A DNA stretch of 33,696 nt from assembly GCA_021324875.1 (NCBI GenBank), contig JAJPIH010000092.1:1-33696 (forward strand), in the 5' to 3' direction. The notes below the pieces were generated by a model. It saw only the letters and a list, made by a program, of their open reading frames with translations, searched no databases and was not told the origin of the DNA. This DNA comes from Alphaproteobacteria bacterium. Its GTDB lineage: Bacteria > Pseudomonadota > Alphaproteobacteria > ATCC43930 > CGMCC-115725. Positions 18,030-25,621 of this stretch are shown here, piece after piece. The position numbers were made by a program, and so were the translations under genes. Within the stretch, counting starts at the first letter, position 1. The number at the start of each line of letters is the position of its first letter.

Positions 18030-19438
18030 CCCGACATGCGCTGGCGCCAAACCGCGCGCTCGGACGGCGCCGGCAGGATAAGGCGGAACACGGTTCCCGA
18101 GCCGGTGCTGGCGACCAGCGCCAGATCGCCGCCATGGGCGCGCGCCAATTCGCGGGCGATCGCCAGCCCGAGCCCGGTGCCGCCGGGCCGCGCCGAGCCG
18201 AAAAACGGGCGGAACAAATTCTCCCGCGCCTTGGGCGGCAGGCCGGGGCCGTCATCGCTGACTGTGATCACCACCGTCTCGGCCGCCGGCGCCGCCGTGA
18301 CCTGCACCCGTCGGGCGCCGGCCTCGAGCGCGTTGCGGATCAGGTTGGACAGCAGCCGATAGAGCTGATCACGATCGGCTTCGAGCTCTAGATCATCGGG
18401 GATGATCGCCTCGACCGCCCTGTTCTCGGCGCCCGCGAGCCCGGCGGCGATCTCTTCGACGAGCGGCCCCAGCGCAATCCGCGACCGCGTCAGCGGGGCG
18501 GCATCCTCGCGCGAGAAGTCGAGCGTGCGTGTGCACAGGGCCACCGCCCGGTCGATCGCATCGACCAGCCGGGGCAGCAACCGGCGCACTTCGGGCGCAG
18601 CACTGGCGCTGAGCCCGTCGGCGACCAGCCGTGCGGTCGCCAGGATGTTGCGCAAATCGTGATTGATTTTGGTCACCGCCGTGCCGAGCGCGGCAAGCCG
18701 GCGGCGCTGCGCCAGGGCGCCGCGCACGGTCTGCTGCATGATCGCCAATTCGCGCTCGGCCATGCCGATTTCGTCACGGCGCCGCCCCGCCGCGATCATT
18801 CGCGCGCCATCTTCCGGATCCTCGCGAAACGCCATCATGCTGGCGGTGAGCCGCCGCATCGGCCGCACCAGCAGCCATTGCAGGCTCAGATAGAGGAGGG
18901 CGGCGGTGATCAGCGACAGAACAATCGACAGTTCCAGAATACGCGCCCCGAAATTCCACATCTCCCGCCGCAGCGGCGCCTCGTCGAGCAGGATTTCGAC
19001 GGTCTCGACGCCATGCCCGGCCGCCGCCGGCCCGATCACCCGCAACACCCGGTTGCCGGAGCGCAGCAGGGCCATCAGCGAGCCCCGGATCGCCCCCGGA
19101 ATGCTCGGATGGGTAAGGTCGATTGTGGTGTCCGCGCGCGGCAAAACCGGCGCATCCAGCATCAGCACGGCGCCGTTGGCGCGATGCACAATGACGCTAT
19201 GGGCGCCGACCCCGGCCAGCAATTTGTCGACCAAAGCGCGATCGAGCCGCCCGGTCGGGCTCGCCTCCAACGCCAGCGCGGCCAATTCGCCGGCGGCGAG
19301 GTGGTTGTCGAAATAGGTCATGCGAAAACGCGCCACCGAGAGCACAAAGATCAGCACCTCGCCCAGCATCACGAACAGAATGGTCAGTACCAGCAGCCGG
19401 GCCGACAGGCTCTTCAACAGCACGGCAAGCATCCACAT
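17996..19438 (-). CDS. Membrane-bound sensor histidine kinase
   Basis: N-terminal TM segment, periplasmic region, second TM; LVRPMRRLTASMMAFREDPED (HAMP-like), KINHDLRNILATARLVADGL (H-box), NLIRNALEAGA (N-box), DDGPGLPP and GGTGLGLAIARELARAHGG (G-boxes). ATG at 19438 overlaps upstream TGA. Confidence 0.93.
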   Translation of the reverse strand: MWMLAVLLKSLSARLLVLTILFVMLGEVLIFVLSVARFRMTYFDNHLAAGELAALALEASPTGRLDRALVDKLLAGVGAHSVIVHRANGAVLMLDAPVLPRADTTIDLTHPSIPGAIRGSLMALLRSGNRVLRVIGPAAAGHGVETVEILLDEAPLRREMWNFGARILELSIVLSLITAALLYLSLQWLLVRPMRRLTASMMAFREDPEDGARMIAAGRRRDEIGMAERELAIMQQTVRGALAQRRRLAALGTAVTKINHDLRNILATARLVADGLSASAAPEVRRLLPRLVDAIDRAVALCTRTLDFSREDAAPLTRSRIALGPLVEEIAAGLAGAENRAVEAIIPDDLELEADRDQLYRLLSNLIRNALEAGARRVQVTAAPAAETVVITVSDDGPGLPPKARENLFRPFFGSARPGGTGLGLAIARELARAHGGDLALVASTGSGTVFRLILPAPSERAVWRQRMSGQSTATVADFK

Positions 19439-20856
19439 CAGCCGAGGTGCCTCAGCAAGCGTACCATCCAACGGGTACGCGGCGAGAACAAGAGCGGCGT
19501 GAAAAAGCTGCCGGCGGCCCGCTTGCCCGCCTCGCTCCGCGTCGGATAGGGCATGACCAGATTGGCCAAGGCGCCGATTTTGAGCCGCTGGGCGATCGCC
19601 AGCGCCCAGGGAAGAATGAGCTCGCCGGCGCCCGGCGCCAGCACCGTCGCGCCGAGGATGCGACCGCTTTTCAGCGCCACGATCTTGACGAGCCCGATCG
19701 TGTCGCGCTCGGTATGGGCGCGATCGTTCTCGGCAAAGGGCCAACGCAGCACCCGCACCGAGCCGCCAAACCGCGCCCGCGCTGCGGCCTCGCCAAGCCC
19801 CACCTGGGCCAGCTCGGGATCGGTATAGGTGACCCACGGAAAGGCGCGATAATCGGCCTTCGCCGGCAGCCGGAACAGCGCGTTCCGGATCACAATGCCG
19901 GCATGGTAGAGGGCGGCGTGGGTGAATTGCGGCCCGTTTGCGACGTCGCCCACGGCGTAAATCCGGCGGTTGGAGGTGCGCAGACGGGTATCGACAAAGA
20001 TCCCGCGATGATCGGCCGCGACCCCGGCGGCGCCGAGGCCGAGCTCGTCGAGGTTCGGGCGGCGCCCGGCCGCGACCAGCAAATGCGACCCGGCAATCCG
20101 CTCGCCATCGACCAGCCGCACCGCCAGCCGATCCTTTTCCTGGCTGACCGCGGCGATGGCGATCCGGGGGCGCAGCGCAATCCCCTCCGCGGCAAGCCGC
20201 TCGGCCAACAGCGCCACCATTTCCGGATCGTCGCGCGGCAGTATCGGGCCTTGGTCGAAGACCGTCACCCGGGCGCCGAGCCGGCGATGTGCCTGGGCCA
20301 ATTCGATACCGACCGGCCCGCCGCCGATCACCAGCAAATGATCGACCGGCGTCCGGTTGGCAAAGATTGTCTCGTTGGTCAGATACGGAACCTGCGCCAG
20401 CCCGGCGATCGGCGGGATCGCCGGTTGCGAGCCGCTGGCGATCACAAAGCGCCGCGGCCGGATTTCGGCGTCGCCGGCGCGCAGCGTTTGCGGGCCGACA
20501 AAGCGCCCGGTGGCGGCGACCACCGTGGCGCCAAGCGCGCGAAACCGCGCCGCCGAATCATTGGGGGCCAGCGCGCCGACGACGCGTTCGACACTGTCGG
20601 CGACAGCGTTCCAATCCACGCGCGGTTGCGGATAGTCGAGGCCAAAGGCGGGCGCCTTTCGCCACAGATCGGCCATGCGCGCCGCGGCGAGCAGCGATTT
20701 GGACGGCACGCAGCCGGTGTTGAGACACTCGCCGCCCATGGCCCCCCGCTCAACCAGCACCACGCTGGCGCCGAGCTGCACCGCCCCGGCCGCCACCGCC
20801 AAGCCCCCCGCGCCGCCGCCGACCACGCAGAGATCGGGGGTCAGCGTTGATCTCAT
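19438..20856 (-). CDS. FAD-dependent pyridine nucleotide-disulfide oxidoreductase (mercuric reductase-like)
   Basis: VVGGGAGGLAVAAGAVQLGASVVLVERGAMGGECLNTGCVPSKSLL (FAD site and CxxxxC), LLVIGGGPVGIELAQAHRRLGARVTVFD (NAD(P) site), RIYAVGDVANGPQFTHAALYHAGIVIRN. Confidence 0.95.
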   Translation of the reverse strand: MRSTLTPDLCVVGGGAGGLAVAAGAVQLGASVVLVERGAMGGECLNTGCVPSKSLLAAARMADLWRKAPAFGLDYPQPRVDWNAVADSVERVVGALAPNDSAARFRALGATVVAATGRFVGPQTLRAGDAEIRPRRFVIASGSQPAIPPIAGLAQVPYLTNETIFANRTPVDHLLVIGGGPVGIELAQAHRRLGARVTVFDQGPILPRDDPEMVALLAERLAAEGIALRPRIAIAAVSQEKDRLAVRLVDGERIAGSHLLVAAGRRPNLDELGLGAAGVAADHRGIFVDTRLRTSNRRIYAVGDVANGPQFTHAALYHAGIVIRNALFRLPAKADYRAFPWVTYTDPELAQVGLGEAAARARFGGSVRVLRWPFAENDRAHTERDTIGLVKIVALKSGRILGATVLAPGAGELILPWALAIAQRLKIGALANLVMPYPTRSEAGKRAAGSFFTPLLFSPRTRWMVRLLRHLG

Positions 20857-21566
20857 CGCCCGCCCCGGCGGCGGCGCCGGCAGCAGACCGGGACAAGCGC
20901 CAACCCCGCCAAGCCCAGCATCGGACCGAACACGCCCGGGCGCAGCAGGATGCCCAGATCGGGCTCCTCGACGGCAGTACGAAGACCGTTGCCGAGGCTC
21001 GCATAGACAAAGGTGCCGGGGATGATCCCCAGAAATGTCGCGAGCATGAACGTCCGCGTTCCGACGCCGGCCAATGCCGGCGCGAGATTGACAAGCCAGA
21101 ACGGGAACAGCGGCACCAGACGCAACGCCAGCAGATAATTGAATGCATGAGCCGCAAACCCGGCCTCGAGCTTGCCGAGCCGCGGTCCGGCGCTCCGCGC
21201 CAGGCCGCTGAACCCGGCGCGCGCGGCGAGAAAGACCGCGGTGGCGCCGAGTGTCGCGCCGATCACCGCGCAACCGCCGCCGAGCCAGGTCCCGAACAGG
21301 AACCCGCCGGCAATGGTCAGGGCCGCGGCGCCAGGGAGCGACATCGCAACCGCCGCGGCATAGACCGCGACATAGCCGATCACGGCTGCGACGCCGAGCC
21401 GGGCGGCCAGATTGCACAACCAGACGCGGTTGTCGGCGATGGCGGAGAAGCTTACGTAGCGGTGCCAGCCGGCGGCAATAAAACCGATGCCCGCCACGGC
21501 AAGGATCGCCAGCGGCGCGTAGCGGCGCAGCGCAACGGGCGCGCAAGGAAAGGTGCGACGTGACAT
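20853..21566 (-). CDS. TVP38/TMEM64 family (VTT domain) membrane protein
   Basis: AVAMSLPGAAALTIAGGFLFGTWLGGGCAVIGATLGATAVFLAAR...LALRLVPLFPFWLVNLAPALAGVGTRTFMLATFLGIIPGTFVYASLGNGL. Confidence 0.92.
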   Translation of the reverse strand: MSRRTFPCAPVALRRYAPLAILAVAGIGFIAAGWHRYVSFSAIADNRVWLCNLAARLGVAAVIGYVAVYAAAVAMSLPGAAALTIAGGFLFGTWLGGGCAVIGATLGATAVFLAARAGFSGLARSAGPRLGKLEAGFAAHAFNYLLALRLVPLFPFWLVNLAPALAGVGTRTFMLATFLGIIPGTFVYASLGNGLRTAVEEPDLGILLRPGVFGPMLGLAGLALVPVCCRRRRRGGR

Positions 21567-21790
21567 CAGAGCGGTCGCTATAACTGCGGCGACGGTATCA
21601 CGATGCGGGCCGCCAGGGGCTCACCTTCGCGTGACCAATCAAACCCGGGCCGATCGACGGAAATCGTGGTTAATCAATGGGATATTTGTTGCAACAGGGG
21701 CCGATCGCGGATAGTTCGAGAAGGGCATCGTCGCATTTGTGGGGCGGTTCTCCTGCACGATGCTCCCGCCTTCTCCTCCGGGCGGGGCTG

Positions 21791-22801
21791 TCAAAACCCC
21801 GGCCGCATCGGCCGGGGTTTTTGCGCCGCACCCGCGGACTCCGGCAGCTCTCCGGCAACCCGCCACAGCCGGCCGGTTTCGACCAGGTGATAAGCGCCCA
21901 AGACCGGCAGGCCGATCGCGAAATCCCGCGCCCGTTTGAGCAATGACAACGCAAGGGTGGTCTCGGCGCCCAGGCCGAAGCTCATGCCGAGCACGACATA
22001 AGCCCCTTCCTGCACGCCGAGCGCGTTCGGCGCCATGAACGCCAGCGAACGGATCGCATAAAGCAAGCTCTCGATCGCCACGACCACCCCAAAGCTGCGT
22101 CCCGCCCCCATCAGCTTCAGCGCGAGCCAGATTTCGCCGGCACTGGCGATCCAGGCGATCAGGTGTAACCCGAAACTCGCCGCGACCCGCCGCCGGCGGG
22201 CATAGGTCGCGGCGATCGCGGCATGCACGCTCGCCGCCGCCGCCGCCGTCTTCGCGGTCCAACCGCGACCGAGCGCCCGCTCCAACAGGCCAAACCCACG
22301 GCGTTGGGCCACGACAAAGGCCAGCGCCCCCGCGACCGCCAGTCCGGTGCCGATGGCGCCGGGTAGCGCCAGCGAGGAGCGCGGGTTGCGCGCCACAAGC
22401 CACGACAGCGCGATCGCGACATAGGCGATCTGGGCCAGAAATTCCTGGGTGACATCGACAATCGTCGTCGCCACCGCCGCGCCGCCGGGAACGCCGGCGA
22501 CCGCAAGCGCCCGGGCGCCGAAAACGTAACCGCCGAGTTGCGAGAACGGCAGCACCTCGGCGACCGAGTCGCGCACCAAGCGCGCCCATATCACCGGCCA
22601 TGGGCCGCTCCCGGGCAGAAGCACCCACCAGGCCAGCCCCATCATGGCCATCAGCAGCAAATGGATGGCGCAAATCAGGACGACGCCGGAGATGCCGACC
22701 GCGGCCAGCGAGCGGGCCACCGCGCCCGCCCCGAAATGGACGACGAGCACGGCGATGACCGCCGAACCGGCGGCCGCCAGCAGGACCGTAACCCAGCGCA
22801 T
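21791..22801 (-). CDS. HpnL-like / lysylphosphatidylglycerol synthase TM-region (flippase-like) membrane protein
   Basis: Multi-pass hydrophobic protein: MRWVTVLLAAAGSAVIAVLVVHFGAGAVARSLAAVGISGV...LLPFSQLGG-type EVLPFSQLGGYVFGARAL...FMAPNALGVQEGAYVVLGMSFGLGAETTLALSLLKRARDFAIGLPVL. Confidence 0.85.
   Translation of the reverse strand: MRWVTVLLAAAGSAVIAVLVVHFGAGAVARSLAAVGISGVVLICAIHLLLMAMMGLAWWVLLPGSGPWPVIWARLVRDSVAEVLPFSQLGGYVFGARALAVAGVPGGAAVATTIVDVTQEFLAQIAYVAIALSWLVARNPRSSLALPGAIGTGLAVAGALAFVVAQRRGFGLLERALGRGWTAKTAAAAASVHAAIAATYARRRRVAASFGLHLIAWIASAGEIWLALKLMGAGRSFGVVVAIESLLYAIRSLAFMAPNALGVQEGAYVVLGMSFGLGAETTLALSLLKRARDFAIGLPVLGAYHLVETGRLWRVAGELPESAGAAQKPRPMRPGF
21793..21822. terminator. 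Strong GC-rich inverted repeat with flanking A/T tracts (intrinsic terminator candidate)
   Basis: AAAACCCCGGCCG-CAT-CGGCCGGGGTTTTT: perfect 13-bp stem, 3-nt loop, T tract on the plus strand and TTTT on the minus strand. Confidence 0.75.
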
Positions 22802-22808
22802 TCACCCG

Positions 22809-23651
22809 TTATCGACGACCGCGGCCGACCCTGCCCAAGCGCAGACCGGCAAGGACAAACCCGGCGAGCCGCGGCAAAAAAACCGGTTTCAGCAATTGCG
22901 CGTCAAAGGCATGCATGCGGCGGTCATATTCGGCGCAGCACTCTTCAAGAAGCATGCGCAGCGAAAAGCCGTCGAGAAAGATCGCGGCCTGCGTCGGCGA
23001 AAAATCGCGGCCGTCCGCGGCGTGCCGCCCGCGACGCACGGTCCCGAGAAGCCGGCCGATCGCCCCGGCGTAATAGCGCAGCGCGATGATCGCGCGCAGC
23101 CAGGCGAGACCGCGGCCGCGGCGCGCCTGCTCCCACGCCATCCAATTGATGAAAAAGACGATATGCCGGTTTTCCTCGTGCAGCAGGAGCTCGAAAATCG
23201 CGAATAACGGCTCCGGCAGGTAAGCCGCGCGTCGCGCGATGTTGAACACGCCAAAGCCGAGAAAGGCATCGAGGCATTCGCCATAGCCGAAATCGGCAAA
23301 GGCGCGGTAGAGATCGGCCGGCGGCGGTTCGGCCCGGACGTCGCCAACGGCAACGCCGTAGCGGCGCGCCATCAGCCACAGCAGACGGGCATGGCGAGCC
23401 TCTTCGTAGGCTTGCAGGGCCACCGCCTGGCGCACCAGCGGGTCGTCGATGCGCGCCGCATACGCATTCACGATGGCCCCGGCGCGCCGCTCGGTGGTCA
23501 GCACCTCGCCCCAGAACGGGATGGCCCGCAGCCTCGCCAGGGCCTCGGCGTCGAGCGCCGGCCAGGGCAGCGCCTCGGGTTGATAAGGATTGTGGGTGGC
23601 GATGAAATCCTCGCAAAACCGCCGCTTGTGCTCGTCGGTTCCGGCCTTCAT
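22809..23651 (-). CDS. Diiron ferritin-like domain protein, paralogue B (start 23651; upstream ATG 23678 also possible)
   Basis: QAYEEARHARLLWLMARRYG and FELLLHEENRHIVFFINWMAWE give two ExxH motifs plus intervening GECLDAFL; ATG 23651 overlaps upstream stop (ATGA). Confidence 0.75.
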   Translation of the reverse strand: MKAGTDEHKRRFCEDFIATHNPYQPEALPWPALDAEALARLRAIPFWGEVLTTERRAGAIVNAYAARIDDPLVRQAVALQAYEEARHARLLWLMARRYGVAVGDVRAEPPPADLYRAFADFGYGECLDAFLGFGVFNIARRAAYLPEPLFAIFELLLHEENRHIVFFINWMAWEQARRGRGLAWLRAIIALRYYAGAIGRLLGTVRRGRHAADGRDFSPTQAAIFLDGFSLRMLLEECCAEYDRRMHAFDAQLLKPVFLPRLAGFVLAGLRLGRVGRGRR

Positions 23652-24580
23652 GCGGGCGCCATGATCGTCCTTCGCCACCGCAGGAGGCGGTGGACAAAGC
23701 GCATCACGCCGGGGACGAGCCGCGGCCGCAACAGTCGCGGATCATAGCCTTCGAGGCGGCGCTCGTTCTCGCCGAGGCAGATCTCAAGCAATTCGGTAAT
23801 CGAAACTTTGGCATTACCGATCGCTTTGCTGCCATTCATGGTAAAGTTGTTGTCTTGTCCCTTTGCCGCCTCGTCGCCGCCAATCCCGCGCGCGATGCCC
23901 AGCCGCTCCCAGACCAGAAACGCCCATACCGCCGCCACCCGGAGCGCGAACCACGGCCGCCTCCAAACCGGCAACCGCCGGCGATGCCAGGCCGCCCAGT
24001 TGACAAAAAACAGGATGTGGCGACCCTCTTCCTGCATGACCGGTTCGAAGGTGTCGACCAGCGCGGTCGGGAAAAATCCCGAGCGCTTGGCCAGCGCAAA
24101 CAGGCCGAAAGCAAAAAAGCTGTCGATGCACTCGCTAAAGCCGGTGACCATGAACGCCCATTCGCGGTCGCGAGGCCGACGATATTCGGGTTCCGGCGCC
24201 AGGCGAATGCCATAAGCGGCGACGAGATTGGAGAGCACCTCCTTGTGGCGGCCCTCCTCGAACCCGTCGAGTTCGATCGCTTGCCGCAACAGCGGATCGG
24301 TCACGGTTTCGGCATAGCCGAGCACGCGCTCTCGGGCCTTGCCCTCGGTCTGAACGGCGATATCCCAGATCGGCAGCGTGACGAGCCGATCGCGCGCTTC
24401 GGGATCGAGCGCCGGCCAATCGATGACCGCGGGTTTGTAGCGGTTGTGGGTTTCCAGCAGCATTCGGCAGAATGCGACCTTGTGCCCATCGCTGCCGAGC
24501 GGGATCGGGTCATCGCCCGACGCCGTCCATTCGCGAGCGGCCCGGTCGGCCGCCTCGATCGCCGTGTCATCCGCCCGCAT
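23648..24580 (-). CDS. Diiron ferritin-like domain protein, paralogue A
   Basis: ELDGFEEGRHKEVLSNLVAAYG and FEPVMQEEGRHILFFVNWAAWH give two ExxH motifs plus SECIDSFF; collinear with paralogue B over most of its length. Confidence 0.75.
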   Translation of the reverse strand: MRADDTAIEAADRAAREWTASGDDPIPLGSDGHKVAFCRMLLETHNRYKPAVIDWPALDPEARDRLVTLPIWDIAVQTEGKARERVLGYAETVTDPLLRQAIELDGFEEGRHKEVLSNLVAAYGIRLAPEPEYRRPRDREWAFMVTGFSECIDSFFAFGLFALAKRSGFFPTALVDTFEPVMQEEGRHILFFVNWAAWHRRRLPVWRRPWFALRVAAVWAFLVWERLGIARGIGGDEAAKGQDNNFTMNGSKAIGNAKVSITELLEICLGENERRLEGYDPRLLRPRLVPGVMRFVHRLLRWRRTIMAPA

Positions 24581-24685
24581 CGGCCGCCACCCGCTCTCCC
24601 CCGGTCGCTGCTGCTGCCCCGAGATGGCACAGCGCTGCGCTGCCCTCAAGGCGAACACTTGACGAACAGAGGCGCGACCCCGCCG

Positions 24686-24714
24686 TTGACTCGATTCGGC
24701 ACCTGACCTATTTA
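24686..24714 (+). promoter_or_regulatory. sigma70-type promoter for rpmH-rnpA
   Basis: TTGACT (24686-24691) - 17 nt - TATTTA (24709-24714), ~40 nt upstream of rpmH start. Confidence 0.7.
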
Positions 24715-24754
24715 GGCTGCAAGTCGAACCGACACAATCATCGGAGTGGGCGCC

Positions 24755-24889
24755 GTGAAGCGCACCTACCAGCCAAGCAGGCTCGTTCGCAAGCGCCGCC
24801 ACGGATTCCGTGCGCGCATGGCAACGGTTGGCGGCCGGCGCGTGCTCGCCGCGCGGCGCGCCAAGGGCCGCAAGCGGCTGTCCGCCTGA
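24755..24889 (+). CDS. rpmH: 50S ribosomal protein L34 (GTG start)
   Basis: [44 protein letters not shown]; absent from the supplied ORF track because it is short and starts with GTG. Confidence 0.98.
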   Translation: MKRTYQPSRLVRKRRHGFRARMATVGGRRVLAARRAKGRKRLSA

Positions 24890-24948
24890 ACCACGCAACC
24901 TACTCTCACGCCGGGGCGGTTCAACCGGCGGCGCGCAGACCCGAGACG

Positions 24949-25317
24949 CTGAAGGTCAGACCGGACTTTCTGCGGGTCGCAGCAAGCCGCCGCAAAGCGG
25001 TAACCCCGGGTCTGATTTTGCAGGCGGCGGCGCGTCCTGCGGGGTCCGGGCAATCCGGGATGCGGGTTGGATTTACCGCCAGCCGCAAAGTCGGCAATGC
25101 GGTCACGCGCAACCGTGCCAAGCGGCGATTGCGCGCCGCCGCCGCGATCATGCTGCCGGAGCGCGGGCGACCCGGCACCGATTATGTGCTGATCGCCCGG
25201 CCGGAGACCGCCAAAAGGCCGTTCACCGCACTTCTCGACGATCTGGCCGCGGCGTTGCGGCGGGTCGAGCCCGGGACCGGACGCCAGCCGCAACGTGAGG
25301 CGAAGGGGAGCCGATGA
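24949..25317 (+). CDS. rnpA: Ribonuclease P protein component (start codon uncertain, see findings)
   Basis: [25 protein letters not shown]...[29 protein letters not shown]...[30 protein letters not shown]; location between rpmH and yidD. Confidence 0.92.
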   Translation: MKVRPDFLRVAASRRKAVTPGLILQAAARPAGSGQSGMRVGFTASRKVGNAVTRNRAKRRLRAAAAIMLPERGRPGTDYVLIARPETAKRPFTALLDDLAAALRRVEPGTGRQPQREAKGSR

Positions 25318-25601
25318 CATCGCCCGAGTTTGGCCGGATCGCCAGCCTGCCGTTGCGGATGCTGGTGCGCGGTTATCAGCTGTTGGTTTCCCCGGTGCTG
25401 CCGCCGGCGTGCCGCTTTCTGCCGACCTGCTCGGATTATGCGATCGAGGCGCTCGCGCGTCACGGTCCGGTGCGCGGCCTCGGTCTTGCCCTGCGACGGC
25501 TGAGCCGCTGTCATCCTTGGGGCGGTAGCGGCTACGATCCGGTGCCGCCGGCAATGGCCGCCGCGGCCCGCGCGCGTCGCGGGCGCCTCTTCCTCCGCTG
25601 A
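25314..25601 (+). CDS. yidD: Membrane protein insertion efficiency factor YidD
   Basis: [63 protein letters not shown]. Confidence 0.97.
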   Translation: MTSPEFGRIASLPLRMLVRGYQLLVSPVLPPACRFLPTCSDYAIEALARHGPVRGLGLALRRLSRCHPWGGSGYDPVPPAMAAAARARRGRLFLR

Positions 25602-25621
25602 GACGTTTCGGTCCCGACCCT

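Noticed and set aside
19447-20850. 467-aa plus-strand ORF opposite the MerA-like oxidoreductase
   Set aside because: Shadow ORF with typical antisense composition.
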